From Vicingaceae bacterium (lineage in GTDB: Bacteria; Bacteroidota; Bacteroidia; Flavobacteriales_E; Vicingaceae), in NCBI GenBank assembly GCA_018402765.1, contig JAGYIE010000008.1:1-38717 (forward strand): 38,717 nt of DNA, read 5' to 3'. The position numbers and the translations under genes were made by a program. Positions 6,306-14,800 of this stretch are shown in pieces (position 1 is the stretch's first letter; each line of letters begins with the position of its first letter). The notes beneath the pieces were generated by a model, which searched no databases, was not told the origin of the DNA, and saw nothing but the letters and a program-made list of their open reading frames with translations.

Positions 6306-7034
6306 CTACTTTATTCTAACTAGGAACTTCATAAACGAACTTGCCATCTCGATAATGATTTCAATCTCATTATCATTAACATTGTCGCTATGTTTTACAT
6401 AGGTATTTTGATATTTGGAGAAGTAATCTATCAGCTTCAAAAACATATTATTCAGTTCTTTTGAAGCTGCACGTTCCTGAATAAATTTTCCTAGGATTGG
6501 TATTTGGTTTTCAAGAGACTTATCGTTTTCTAGTAAATGCTTTAGTAGTGTTTCTAGGGATAATCTGAGGTCGTCTAATAGATTTCTTTTATGGATTCCA
6601 TTTGCATATTTCTCAATGCAATCATTATAAATTTTAAGGGCATCCGGATATTCAGCTAACCAATGTTGGGTTTCTTCAACAAGTGATTCATTTATCTCCT
6701 CTTTGGAATCTATATTTCCTAAAGCTCCATAACGTGAGATCAATTTTATTTTTAAATCCTTTACACCTTTGTTATTTTCAAATTGAGGTAACTCACATAA
6801 ATCTCTAATAATCTGAAATTGTTGTTGAGGCTCAAAACATTTCAGGTTTTCTCTAAGAGCAGTTCGTTTGTTAGGTAATTCTCCCGGAAAAGGATATTCA
6901 GGATAAGGAATTTCAATCCCATAATCAACTGCATAAGCACTTGAATACTCGGCTATTTTGCTGCCGGTTAATCCATCGTTTGTATCTGCCAATGTATCAG
7001 CAGCGTAATTTATGAAAGTGGTCTGAATCATCAT
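6306..7034 (-). CDS. Abortive-infection-like protein with C-terminal HEPN/Abi_C-type domain (242 aa)
   Basis: The frame extends to 7109, but ATG 7034 overlaps the TAA of the upstream gene (TAATG), so I use it. The N-terminal part (8-105) reads GLTGSKIAEY, LPNKRTALRENL, QQFQIIRDLCE, a helical module I associate with AbiJ-like abortive-infection proteins. The C-terminal part (150-242) is all helical: RNLLDDLRLSLETLLKHL, then YVKHSD (212-217), then a final helix with MASSFMKFL. This resembles the Abi_C/HEPN fold, where the loop before the last helix often carries the RNase residues; here an Arg-x4-His motif is not clear. It is coupled to a phosphoribosyltransferase gene. A toxin or effector role is inferred. 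Confidence 0.6.
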   Translation of the reverse strand: MMIQTTFINYAADTLADTNDGLTGSKIAEYSSAYAVDYGIEIPYPEYPFPGELPNKRTALRENLKCFEPQQQFQIIRDLCELPQFENNKGVKDLKIKLISRYGALGNIDSKEEINESLVEETQHWLAEYPDALKIYNDCIEKYANGIHKRNLLDDLRLSLETLLKHLLENDKSLENQIPILGKFIQERAASKELNNMFLKLIDYFSKYQNTYVKHSDNVNDNEIEIIIEMASSFMKFLVRIK

Positions 7035-7657
7035 TATAGTTGTTGACTTCTCAGCCGAGCCATTATATCTTTCCCTTTTTGGAAGCTGCCAGCAAGATTG
7101 TAAATACAATAGGCTTTAATCTCAGTATCATCATCTATCAAATTATTAGCTTCTAAATGAGCAAGAAAAGCTCTAATTGTTCTTCCTTTATTAATAGTGT
7201 CATCAATTAAAACCAATTTCTTGATCGGCTTAATTTCAGATGAATCGAAGCTGAACAAATCGATTTGTCCTTGCAAGTCATTTTCGCAAAATTCGGTAAT
7301 ACTTCTATTTTCATTCTTTTGAAACCTTAAAGAATAAACTTGGTCACTGTTAATTTGAAGGGTATTTACAAAATTCTCAAGTTTCTCTTTCCTAAATTCA
7401 TGGGTAGGGTAAAAAACCTGAACATAATCCGTTTCAATGGAATTAATTGCGACTACTGAAGCCAAAAAAACACCTTCCAACTCATTAACTTCTTCTTCCG
7501 TATTATTTCCAAGTCTATTTAGCTCCAATCTTTTACCGTAATTATCAGAACTATCTCCAATTATTACAGCGTGATGTGATCTTACCTGAATATCCCAGTT
7601 TTTATAGTGTAATTGAGTCAGAAAGCCGTTAATGTCGTATGTGGGTTTTATGCTCAT
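7034..7657 (-). CDS. Phosphoribosyltransferase-domain protein (207 aa)
   Basis: Residues 149-160 read VLIDDTINKGRT, the PRPP-binding motif (hydrophobic strand, DD, xxxG, T) of type I phosphoribosyltransferases; the core lies at about 60-190. The longer frame would need TTG at 7693, nearly on top of the predicted transcription start. ATG 7657 leaves a normal leader of about 40 nt and is preferred. The N-terminal 55 residues are not recognised. It is coupled by TAATG to the Abi/HEPN-like gene and diverges from the defence operon across a 115-nt promoter region. PRTases in defence loci may act on a nucleotide or modify a partner; substrate unknown. A purine-salvage role is unlikely from context. 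Confidence 0.75.
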   Translation of the reverse strand: MSIKPTYDINGFLTQLHYKNWDIQVRSHHAVIIGDSSDNYGKRLELNRLGNNTEEEVNELEGVFLASVVAINSIETDYVQVFYPTHEFRKEKLENFVNTLQINSDQVYSLRFQKNENRSITEFCENDLQGQIDLFSFDSSEIKPIKKLVLIDDTINKGRTIRAFLAHLEANNLIDDDTEIKAYCIYNLAGSFQKGKDIMARLRSQQL

Positions 7658-7701
7658 TTCAATTCGATATTTATTACATTCGTCTTTATTCAAACTTACG
7701 G

Positions 7702-7709
7702 CAAATATA
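7702..7709 (-). promoter_or_regulatory. Candidate -7 box (TATATTTG) for the PRTase/Abi pair
   Basis: On the minus strand 7709-7702 reads TATATTTG, a full match to the Bacteroidota TAnnTTTG element. An upstream TTTG exists at 7725-7722, but the spacing (12 nt) is short and a TTG at 7739-7737 is too far, so the -33 part is weak. Its position argues against the TTG start at 7693 and for ATG 7657. Confidence 0.45.
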
Positions 7710-7726
7710 ATAAATACTTGCCAAAG

Positions 7727-7757
7727 TTTTGTAATTCAACTATTATATTTATCTTTG
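7727..7757 (+). promoter_or_regulatory. Bacteroidota-type promoter of the defence operon
   Basis: TTTTG (7727-7731) is followed 18 nt later by TATCTTTG (7750-7757), matching the Bacteroidota consensus TTTG-N(about 19)-TAnnTTTG. Transcription would start around 7763, giving a leader of only about 10 nt before the ATG at 7773. No other comparable promoter was noticed between the nine genes, consistent with a single operon. Confidence 0.7.
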
Positions 7758-7772
7758 AACTTTTGATAAGAA

Positions 7773-8495
7773 ATGAAAAATTCAGAACTCGCATCGAAAC
7801 TAAAGGAGCATTTTGCTAATCAATCGGTTATTACCACAAAGGAAATTACCGAGGTATTGGTGAATGCCTTCCCTGAATTATCACCAAGCACCATTTCTTG
7901 GAGGCTTAATCAACTCAAAAAAGAAAAGCTAATCTATCAAACAGGTAGAGGCTTATACTCCTTTGAGTTTAAGCCGGAATACACTCCTGAATTCAGCCTT
8001 AAAGCAAAAAGACTGTACAACCGCATTAAACCTCATTGTAAAACAGATTTAAGCATGTGGGACACCCAAATGCTTAATGATATTGGGGAAACTAAAATAG
8101 AACGGTACTGGATGTTCCTTTCAACAAACAAGGAAGAATTGGAACCATTGTTTGAAAATATGTTGGATTTCAGTAAACAAACCTTCCTTCAGCCTGACAA
8201 AGAGGTTATTAGTAGGTATGTAATGGCACATAATGAAGCCGTTATAATTACTCCTTTGGTATCAGAAATACCGCTTTACAAATCGGGCGAATATATTACA
8301 CCAACCATAGAAGGATTATTGGTAAATGTTTGGTTAGAGCACGAAAGTTACTTGCAGCCAATAGGCTTCGATATAAAAACATTGTATGAGCAAGCTTTTA
8401 AAAAGTACAGTGTCAATCAAAGCAAATTGCTCAGATATGCTGCCCGAAGAGATAAAAGAAATGAGATTAATGAATTCATAAAATCAATAGCATAA
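7773..8495 (+). CDS. Winged helix-turn-helix regulator, first gene of the MADS-like operon (240 aa)
   Basis: The N-terminal 70 residues form a winged HTH: ITTKEITEVL, LSPSTISWRLNQLKKEKLI as recognition region, and GRGLYSF as wing. The rest (75-240) is a mixed alpha/beta domain that I associate, not securely, with DUF6577 or AbiEi-like proteins; it includes KSGEYITPTIEGLLVN and a basic C-terminal helix (RYAARRDKRNE). A small wHTH protein leading a methyltransferase/kinase defence operon matches what I recall of the first gene of MADS (mad1). It probably represses or tunes the operon and the divergent pair, since its gene follows the shared promoter region. The next gene starts 2 nt after its stop. 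Confidence 0.7.
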   Translation: MKNSELASKLKEHFANQSVITTKEITEVLVNAFPELSPSTISWRLNQLKKEKLIYQTGRGLYSFEFKPEYTPEFSLKAKRLYNRIKPHCKTDLSMWDTQMLNDIGETKIERYWMFLSTNKEELEPLFENMLDFSKQTFLQPDKEVISRYVMAHNEAVIITPLVSEIPLYKSGEYITPTIEGLLVNVWLEHESYLQPIGFDIKTLYEQAFKKYSVNQSKLLRYAARRDKRNEINEFIKSIA

Positions 8496-8496
8496 T

Positions 8497-10518
8497 ATGT
8501 CCACAGAAATAATTGAACAAGAAGATATAGTATTAGAAGACAATCAACTGATTTGTGTTCTTACAGGTGAGGTTAAAAAAGTAAAAGATCAGGAATCCAA
8601 CCTCCAGTCTGTAATTATCATGCTCAACGAAGAGTATGGTTTTGATTTAGAGGATATGGAGCGTGATTTCAAAATTGAATACACCGATCCTGATACCGGA
8701 AAGTTTAAAAAGCAGAAAGTGGAATTGGTGGTATTTGAAAAAGGAAAGCCACACGAACAAGAACACATCATCCGTATCTGTATTGTTCAAGACGATAAAG
8801 TGAAGGACAACGATAAAAAGAAAGGCGTTAAAATTACACTTGAAAACGCTATGGGTGCTGTGGAAAGCTGTGAGTTTGGCTTGTGGGCAAACGGCTCTAG
8901 CTACCATTTCTTGCAAAAGGAAGACGATGCACTGGGTTACGACTATGAATTTGTGGACTTGTCGGATTTTCCTGGTGAAGGTGAAACACTAGACGACCTT
9001 GACCGTGCAGACCGCTCTAGCAGCAGAAAACCTGCTAATGATTCATTAATCAAAGTATTTAAGCGTTCACATGATTATATCTACGGAAATGAAGGACGAA
9101 AGAAAGATGCCTTTTGGCAATTACTTAACTTAATCTTCTGTAAGCTTTATGATGAAAAGCGAAGGTTCATCTGTGCTGAAAAAGGCGAAAGTTACCGCAG
9201 AAAATTTTGGGTAGGTGTAAAAGAGCAAAACACTGAAGAAGGCAGAAAAGAAGTTGCCGACAGAATAAAAGGTTTATTTGAAGAACTTAAATCTGATTCT
9301 GTTTTCTCCGAAGTATTTGATGGGAACGAAGCTATTGGTCTAACAGATAAAGGTCTTGCCTTTATTTCAGGGGAATTAGCAAAATACTCTTTCTTGGACG
9401 CCTCTGTGGATGTAAAAGGTATGGCTTATGAAACTATTGTAAGCAATACCCTAAAACAAGAAGCAGGACAGTTCTTTACGCCAAGAAACATAATAAAAGC
9501 CATGGTGGAAATGCTGAATCCTACGGAAACGGATAGAATTTTGGATCCGTGTTGTGGTTCGGGAGGTTTCTTAGTAATGGCTTTAGATCATGTGCGTAAG
9601 CAAATTGCTTCCGATATGTTTCCTGATTTAGATGGACCATTATTAGCTGAAAAATTCAACTCATTTGAGGTGAATGAAAAAATAAAGACATACGCTGAGC
9701 GAAGTATTTTTGGTTTTGACTTTGATCCTGACCTTAAAAAGGCAGCTCGTATGAATATGGTAATGGCAGGTGATGGACATGCCAACATCTTCCATGTAAA
9801 CTCATTGGCATACCCTAATTGGGAGCACCCAGAAGAAATTGAGAAGATTAACGCTTCCATTTCCAAAAGTTTAAGTGAAATGAAAGACTTAGACAATGCT
9901 TATGGTAGCGATGCTCGAGAAAAGTTTGATATGGTATTTACCAACCCTCCCTTTGGAGCCAAGGTAAAAGTGGAGCAAGAAATTGCAAGCCAATACCACC
10001 TATCTAAATATAGCGATGCTCCCGAAGTATTATTTATTGAAGCCTGCTATAACTTCTTAAAACCGGGTGGTAAAATGGCAATTGTATTGCCCGATGGTAT
10101 TTTGGGTAACCCTAATACTTTGCCTGTACGTGAGTGGATTTTAGACAAATACAAAATACTCGCTTCTGTGGATTTGGCAGTAGAAGCCTTCTTACCACAA
10201 GTTGGTGTGCAAGCCTCTTTATTGTTCTTGCAAAAGAAAACGGAAGTAGAACGCCAACTAGCCCAAGACAGTGCAGAAGATTATGATGTGTTTATGGCAA
10301 TTGCTGAAAAGCTCGGTAAAGACCGAAGAGGAAACCCTATTTACTTGCGTGATGAAGACGGAGCGGAATTATTGTTTGATACAGAAACTAAGTATATCGT
10401 TAACAAAAAAGATGGAACATCAGAAGTAAAGACAAGAAAAGAAAAGTTGAAACATTTGGATGATGATCTTCCGAACATAACTCAGGCTTATTACCAATTT
10501 TTAAAAGGTAATTTATAA
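8497..10518 (+). CDS. hsdM: Type I-like N6-adenine DNA methyltransferase (HsdM-type), 673 aa
   Basis: SAM-dependent adenine methyltransferase that should mark host DNA together with the S subunit. Motif I is DPCCGSGG (350-357), motif IV is NPPF (483-486), followed by PGGKMAIVLPDG; the helical HsdM_N-like bundle lies at about 180-330. It is longer than a standard HsdM (around 500 aa) because of an N-terminal domain of about 170 residues. That domain looks like the HsdR_N type PD-(D/E)XK fold but seems to lack the catalytic ExK: the expected strand reads HIIRICIVQDDKV. No hsdR follows. The stop overlaps the next start (TAATG). This corresponds to the MADS methyltransferase as I remember it. Confidence 0.9.
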   Translation: MSTEIIEQEDIVLEDNQLICVLTGEVKKVKDQESNLQSVIIMLNEEYGFDLEDMERDFKIEYTDPDTGKFKKQKVELVVFEKGKPHEQEHIIRICIVQDDKVKDNDKKKGVKITLENAMGAVESCEFGLWANGSSYHFLQKEDDALGYDYEFVDLSDFPGEGETLDDLDRADRSSSRKPANDSLIKVFKRSHDYIYGNEGRKKDAFWQLLNLIFCKLYDEKRRFICAEKGESYRRKFWVGVKEQNTEEGRKEVADRIKGLFEELKSDSVFSEVFDGNEAIGLTDKGLAFISGELAKYSFLDASVDVKGMAYETIVSNTLKQEAGQFFTPRNIIKAMVEMLNPTETDRILDPCCGSGGFLVMALDHVRKQIASDMFPDLDGPLLAEKFNSFEVNEKIKTYAERSIFGFDFDPDLKKAARMNMVMAGDGHANIFHVNSLAYPNWEHPEEIEKINASISKSLSEMKDLDNAYGSDAREKFDMVFTNPPFGAKVKVEQEIASQYHLSKYSDAPEVLFIEACYNFLKPGGKMAIVLPDGILGNPNTLPVREWILDKYKILASVDLAVEAFLPQVGVQASLLFLQKKTEVERQLAQDSAEDYDVFMAIAEKLGKDRRGNPIYLRDEDGAELLFDTETKYIVNKKDGTSEVKTRKEKLKHLDDDLPNITQAYYQFLKGNL

Positions 10519-11873
10519 TGAAGGCATTAAAAGTTAAATATAACGACATAAGCTCGACCATGAGGTTTAATAGTGGTTATCATCTTTCAGAGGGAACAAT
10601 CTATTTGAAGAAACTGCGAAAGATGCCACATAAAGAGCTAGATGACATTGCATCTAATATTTTTACTGCTGGACGTAGTAAAAGAGTTTATACAAAAGAG
10701 AAATATGGCTATCCCTACTTGAGTAATTCAGACGTTGTTAGGCAAAGACCTTTTGATAACTGTAATTATAACTCTAAGAAATATGGTTATGATAAAGCAT
10801 CATTTCTAAAAGAAGGAATGGTTGTAACAGGACGAGTTGGAGCAATTGGACAGACTGCATATATCACTTCGGAATTGGAGGATCTTAAAGCAATGGGTTC
10901 TGACAATATCATACGAATTCTACCAAATGAGAATGAGAAATCAGGATTTATTTACGCTTTCTTAACATCCAAGTACGGCAACACTCTTATATGGAAATTA
11001 GCAGCTGGAGGAGTACAACCATATATTTCCGAAGATATGTTAAGGGATATGCCTATTCCTAAATTAACTGATTCCAAACAACGAGAAATACACAACCTCA
11101 TTGTAGAAGCTTCTAATCTTCGTGTAGAAGCAAATAAGTTGTTGAGTGAGGCTGTGGAGTATTTTGATTCATTTATCGGAGAAACCAAGGTTCATATTGG
11201 TTTTCAAACTGGAAAAATCAGTTCAAAATCTTTGAACTCATACCATAAAAGACTTGATAGTCAATTTCAATTATTGTGGAATGATTTAGAATCCGAAGAA
11301 ATAGAATCAATCAAGTATGAAAAGGTTAATGAATATGCTAAAAGCATATTCGTTGGAGGAAGAGGAAAACGAAATTATGTTGAAAACGGAGTGGCATTCC
11401 TTTCTTCATCAGACATGATGCTCTTTAATCCCAAAAGAGGTTGTAAGTATGTGAGCAAGAATAATCCTGGACTAGATTCAATGATGGTTAGCAAAAAGGA
11501 TATTCTTATTTCACGTTCAGGCACAGTTGGGAACACGGTTTTAGTTGGTGATGATTTAGCAGGGACAGCCATTTCGGAGCATGCTCTAAGATTAGTAATT
11601 GATCCTGATAAAATTTCACCCAACTATGTTTTCTGTTTCTTGAAAACCAAATATGGGATGAAATCTATGGAGGCTTCTTCATTTGGCTCTGTGATAATCA
11701 CTTTAAATGAAGATTTAATTGGGAACATCAATCTGCCAATACTCGATCAAGGATCGCAAGATAAAATAAACGAGTTGATTGAATCTTACTTGGTAAAAAT
11801 GGATGAAGCCACTAAAAAGGAAAATCAAGCAATCGACTTAGTAGAAAAAGAAATTGAATCATGGCAAAAATAA
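10518..11873 (+). CDS. hsdS: Specificity subunit with two target-recognition domains (HsdS-like, 451 aa)
   Basis: Two half-repeats are visible. The first TRD has FTAGRSKRVY, YPYLSNSDV and VVTGRVGAIGQ, then VQPYISEDMLRDMPIPKL (about 40-190). The second has FVGGRGKRNY, VAFLSSSDM and ILISRSGTVGN, then VIITLNEDLIGNINLPIL (about 270-415). Each is followed by a helical conserved region, as in type I S subunits that read bipartite targets. It should guide the methyltransferase encoded just upstream (TAATG coupling) and perhaps the effector complex. The 3' end overlaps the kinase gene by 13 nt. The target sequence cannot be predicted. Confidence 0.9.
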   Translation: MKALKVKYNDISSTMRFNSGYHLSEGTIYLKKLRKMPHKELDDIASNIFTAGRSKRVYTKEKYGYPYLSNSDVVRQRPFDNCNYNSKKYGYDKASFLKEGMVVTGRVGAIGQTAYITSELEDLKAMGSDNIIRILPNENEKSGFIYAFLTSKYGNTLIWKLAAGGVQPYISEDMLRDMPIPKLTDSKQREIHNLIVEASNLRVEANKLLSEAVEYFDSFIGETKVHIGFQTGKISSKSLNSYHKRLDSQFQLLWNDLESEEIESIKYEKVNEYAKSIFVGGRGKRNYVENGVAFLSSSDMMLFNPKRGCKYVSKNNPGLDSMMVSKKDILISRSGTVGNTVLVGDDLAGTAISEHALRLVIDPDKISPNYVFCFLKTKYGMKSMEASSFGSVIITLNEDLIGNINLPILDQGSQDKINELIESYLVKMDEATKKENQAIDLVEKEIESWQK

Positions 11874-14800
11874 TCAAACCACCTTATTTTGAATCGGTTG
11901 TCAATGCCGGAGAAAAGCGTTTGCTAGATTATTTAGAAGTAAACCTACCGGATACTTATTACTTGGTTCCTAATGTAGAAATTGCTTCTACTAACCCCCG
12001 TAATAACCGTACCCAATACTGGGAATACGACCTTATTGTTGTAGCTCCACATGCCATATACAACATAGAAAACAAAGATTGGAAAGGTCGTATTGAAGGA
12101 GACGATAATTACTGGTATGTAAACGATAAGCAACGTAATAATCCGCTGAGGACTGGTCGTCAAAAAACTGCTATATTAGCCTCTAAGTTAAAAGAGCATG
12201 ATTATGATTGGGGAAAGGCATGGGTTCAAAACATGGTTACGCTTTCGTTCCCTAATACCTACACACCCTCACTTTGGCAAGAAGCTGGCAAGCTTACTTT
12301 TCTGCTCGATGAGAAACTGATTCAATACATTACCGATCCTTATGGAGTTGGAAAATTAGAAAATGACATTGCCGATATTCAAAAAGATATTATTGAGTTT
12401 TTAATCGGTAACCAAAGCAAAAAGGCTCCAAACGATAAACGTGAGGTTGAAGGCTATGAGATAATTGAGGTTTTACAGCAAGAACCAAACTTCACTGAGT
12501 ATTTGGTAAAGCCTAAAGGGGTTACCTCTTCTATCCGGAAACGTGTAAAAGAGTTCTCTTTGCAAGTTTCAGGTTTGTCAGCCGAAGAGCTTCGCAAACG
12601 TGAAGAAGCCATTAAAAATCAATACAAAGCATTGCATAAGATAAAGGCAAAGCCTTTTATCTTGAATGTGGAATTTAAAATAGACGAAGAAAACCACCTG
12701 TTTTATGAGATTTCGGACTTTTTGGATGAAAACTCGCTACGTGCAGAATCTCGTTCCAAAACTTTCACCTTTCAAGAGAAAATTGGCATTCTTCGCAATG
12801 TAATGGCAGCCTTAAAAGAGGCTCACAAAGAAAATATTTACCATAGAGACATTAATCCCGACAATATCTACATGAGCAGCGGTTATGCTTATTTAGGAAA
12901 CTTCGGAAAGTCTTATTTCACCGATCACAACGAACAAGGTTACACCGTAATGGCAACCATCAACGAGATGAATGCTACACCTTATCACCCTTTGGAATTA
13001 ACCGTTGGCGATGCTTCTCGCTCTTCAGACATTTATTCGCTTGGAGTATTAATTTATTGGTTATTCACAAGCGAAGAACCCTTTAAAACACCTTACGAAT
13101 TAGATAAGTTAGGTGGTGAAATTCCGGAAGAAAAATTACCAAGCCATATCAACAAGGCACTTCCAAAATGGCTGGACGAACTTTGCTTAAAAACGGTTTT
13201 AACCGATGAATTAAAGCGTATTGATAGCATTGAGGAGCTGGAAAACTTTATCAATGATTCCATCAAAGAATCACAAACAGAGCCTCAGCCTGTAAAAACC
13301 ACTCCTACCAAAGCTCCGCAACAAAAGGAAGCTCATGATTTAAAAGAAGGGGATCGTGTTGGTGAATATGTAATTCACGAAATATTAGGTCAAGGAGGTT
13401 ATTCTAAGGTTTTCAAGGTAAAGCACAGCATTCAAGGAAAGTACTACACCATGAAGCTTTTTCATGAAAGCGTTAATGTTCAATCGGTATCAGACGAATA
13501 CAATGCACTAATTAACCTGAATCAAAACAACATTGTAAAATTTGTTTGGAATGGTATTGCTCCAACTGGTCAGTTTTTTACTTTGATGGAATACTTGGAT
13601 GGTGAGAACCTTAGTATGTACACTCGTACAGATGCTCGTCTTCCTATTTATCGTGTTTACCAAGCAGCTAAAGACATTTTAGGTGCATTGGTTTCAATGC
13701 AAAACATGCCTAAACCTATATTGCACCGGGATATTAAACCACAAAATATTGTTTGGGACAATCAAGACCGATTTGTATTGATTGATTTCAATGTAGCTTC
13801 CTTTGCAGAAGACAATAAAGATTTTGTTGGAACCAATCCATATTTGGCTCCGGACTTAATTACCGACAATTATAAGGTAAATTGGGATAAATCGGCAGAT
13901 ACCTTTGCTTTAGGTATTACCCTATATGAGCTTATTTGTAAACAATATCCTTGGGCTCCAGGGAAGCTTCCTTTAATGAGTAAAGATCCAATTGCTCCTA
14001 AAACCATTGAGGATAGATTATCAGACACTTTTGAAGCATTCTTGCTAAAAACCATTAGCCCAAATGGAGCTTACCGCTTTAAGAATGCCCAAGAAATGTT
14101 GGATGCTCTCTTAGCAATAGGAGAAGAAGGCATTTTAGAAAGTAAAAAAGAAAAAGCTGAGCCTGCCCTTGAAATTGAAAAGCAAGATGATTTTGTAAAA
14201 TACATCAACTCAATTTACAGTCAATCCAAGCACGGTAACTCAGGAACTAGAGCCAATTTCGATGCAAATGTATTTGACGAATTGACCTATACGCCAACCA
14301 AACTAGATAACCACCTTATTCCGGCAATACTGGATGGGCAGTTCAAACTTCTAATCATAACCGGAAATGCAGGTGATGGAAAGACTGCTTTTATTAGAAA
14401 GATTGAAGAAGATAAAAACATTAGCCAATTAGAGCGTTTTGGACATAAAAACGGAGCTCGATTCAAAATCAATGGGGTGGCGTTTGAGAGTAATTACGAT
14501 GGTTCGCAAGATGAAGATGAAAGAGCCAACAACGAGGTATTGGAAAGCTTTTTTCAGCCTTTTGAAGATATTTCAAATTATAACCAAGCCAAAGAAGGTA
14601 GAATTATTGCCATTAACGAAGGTCGATTGGTTGAGTTCTTAAAAACTACAGAAAAGCATAATGCACTTCACGATCATATTGAGAACTACTTCTATAACGA
14701 AGGGCATCATGAATTGCCGGAAGGCTTAATGATTATAAACCTGAATTTGCGTTCGGTTGCTGCTCAAACTGATAGTGAACCAAGTTTATTCAGGCAACAA

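Noticed and set aside
6306-7657. Retron or tRNA-related locus because of the PRTase
   Set aside because: No reverse transcriptase and no ncRNA-like repeat structure is seen next to the pair.
7658-7693. Longer N-terminus of the PRTase from TTG 7693
   Set aside because: The TTG lies at the predicted transcription start 8 nt beyond the TATATTTG box; ATG 7657 gives a normal leader and loses no conserved motif.
8497-11873. An ordinary type I restriction-modification system
   Set aside because: No hsdR-type translocase is present; the next genes are a NERD-kinase and a HerA-nuclease, and the operon is continuous with them.
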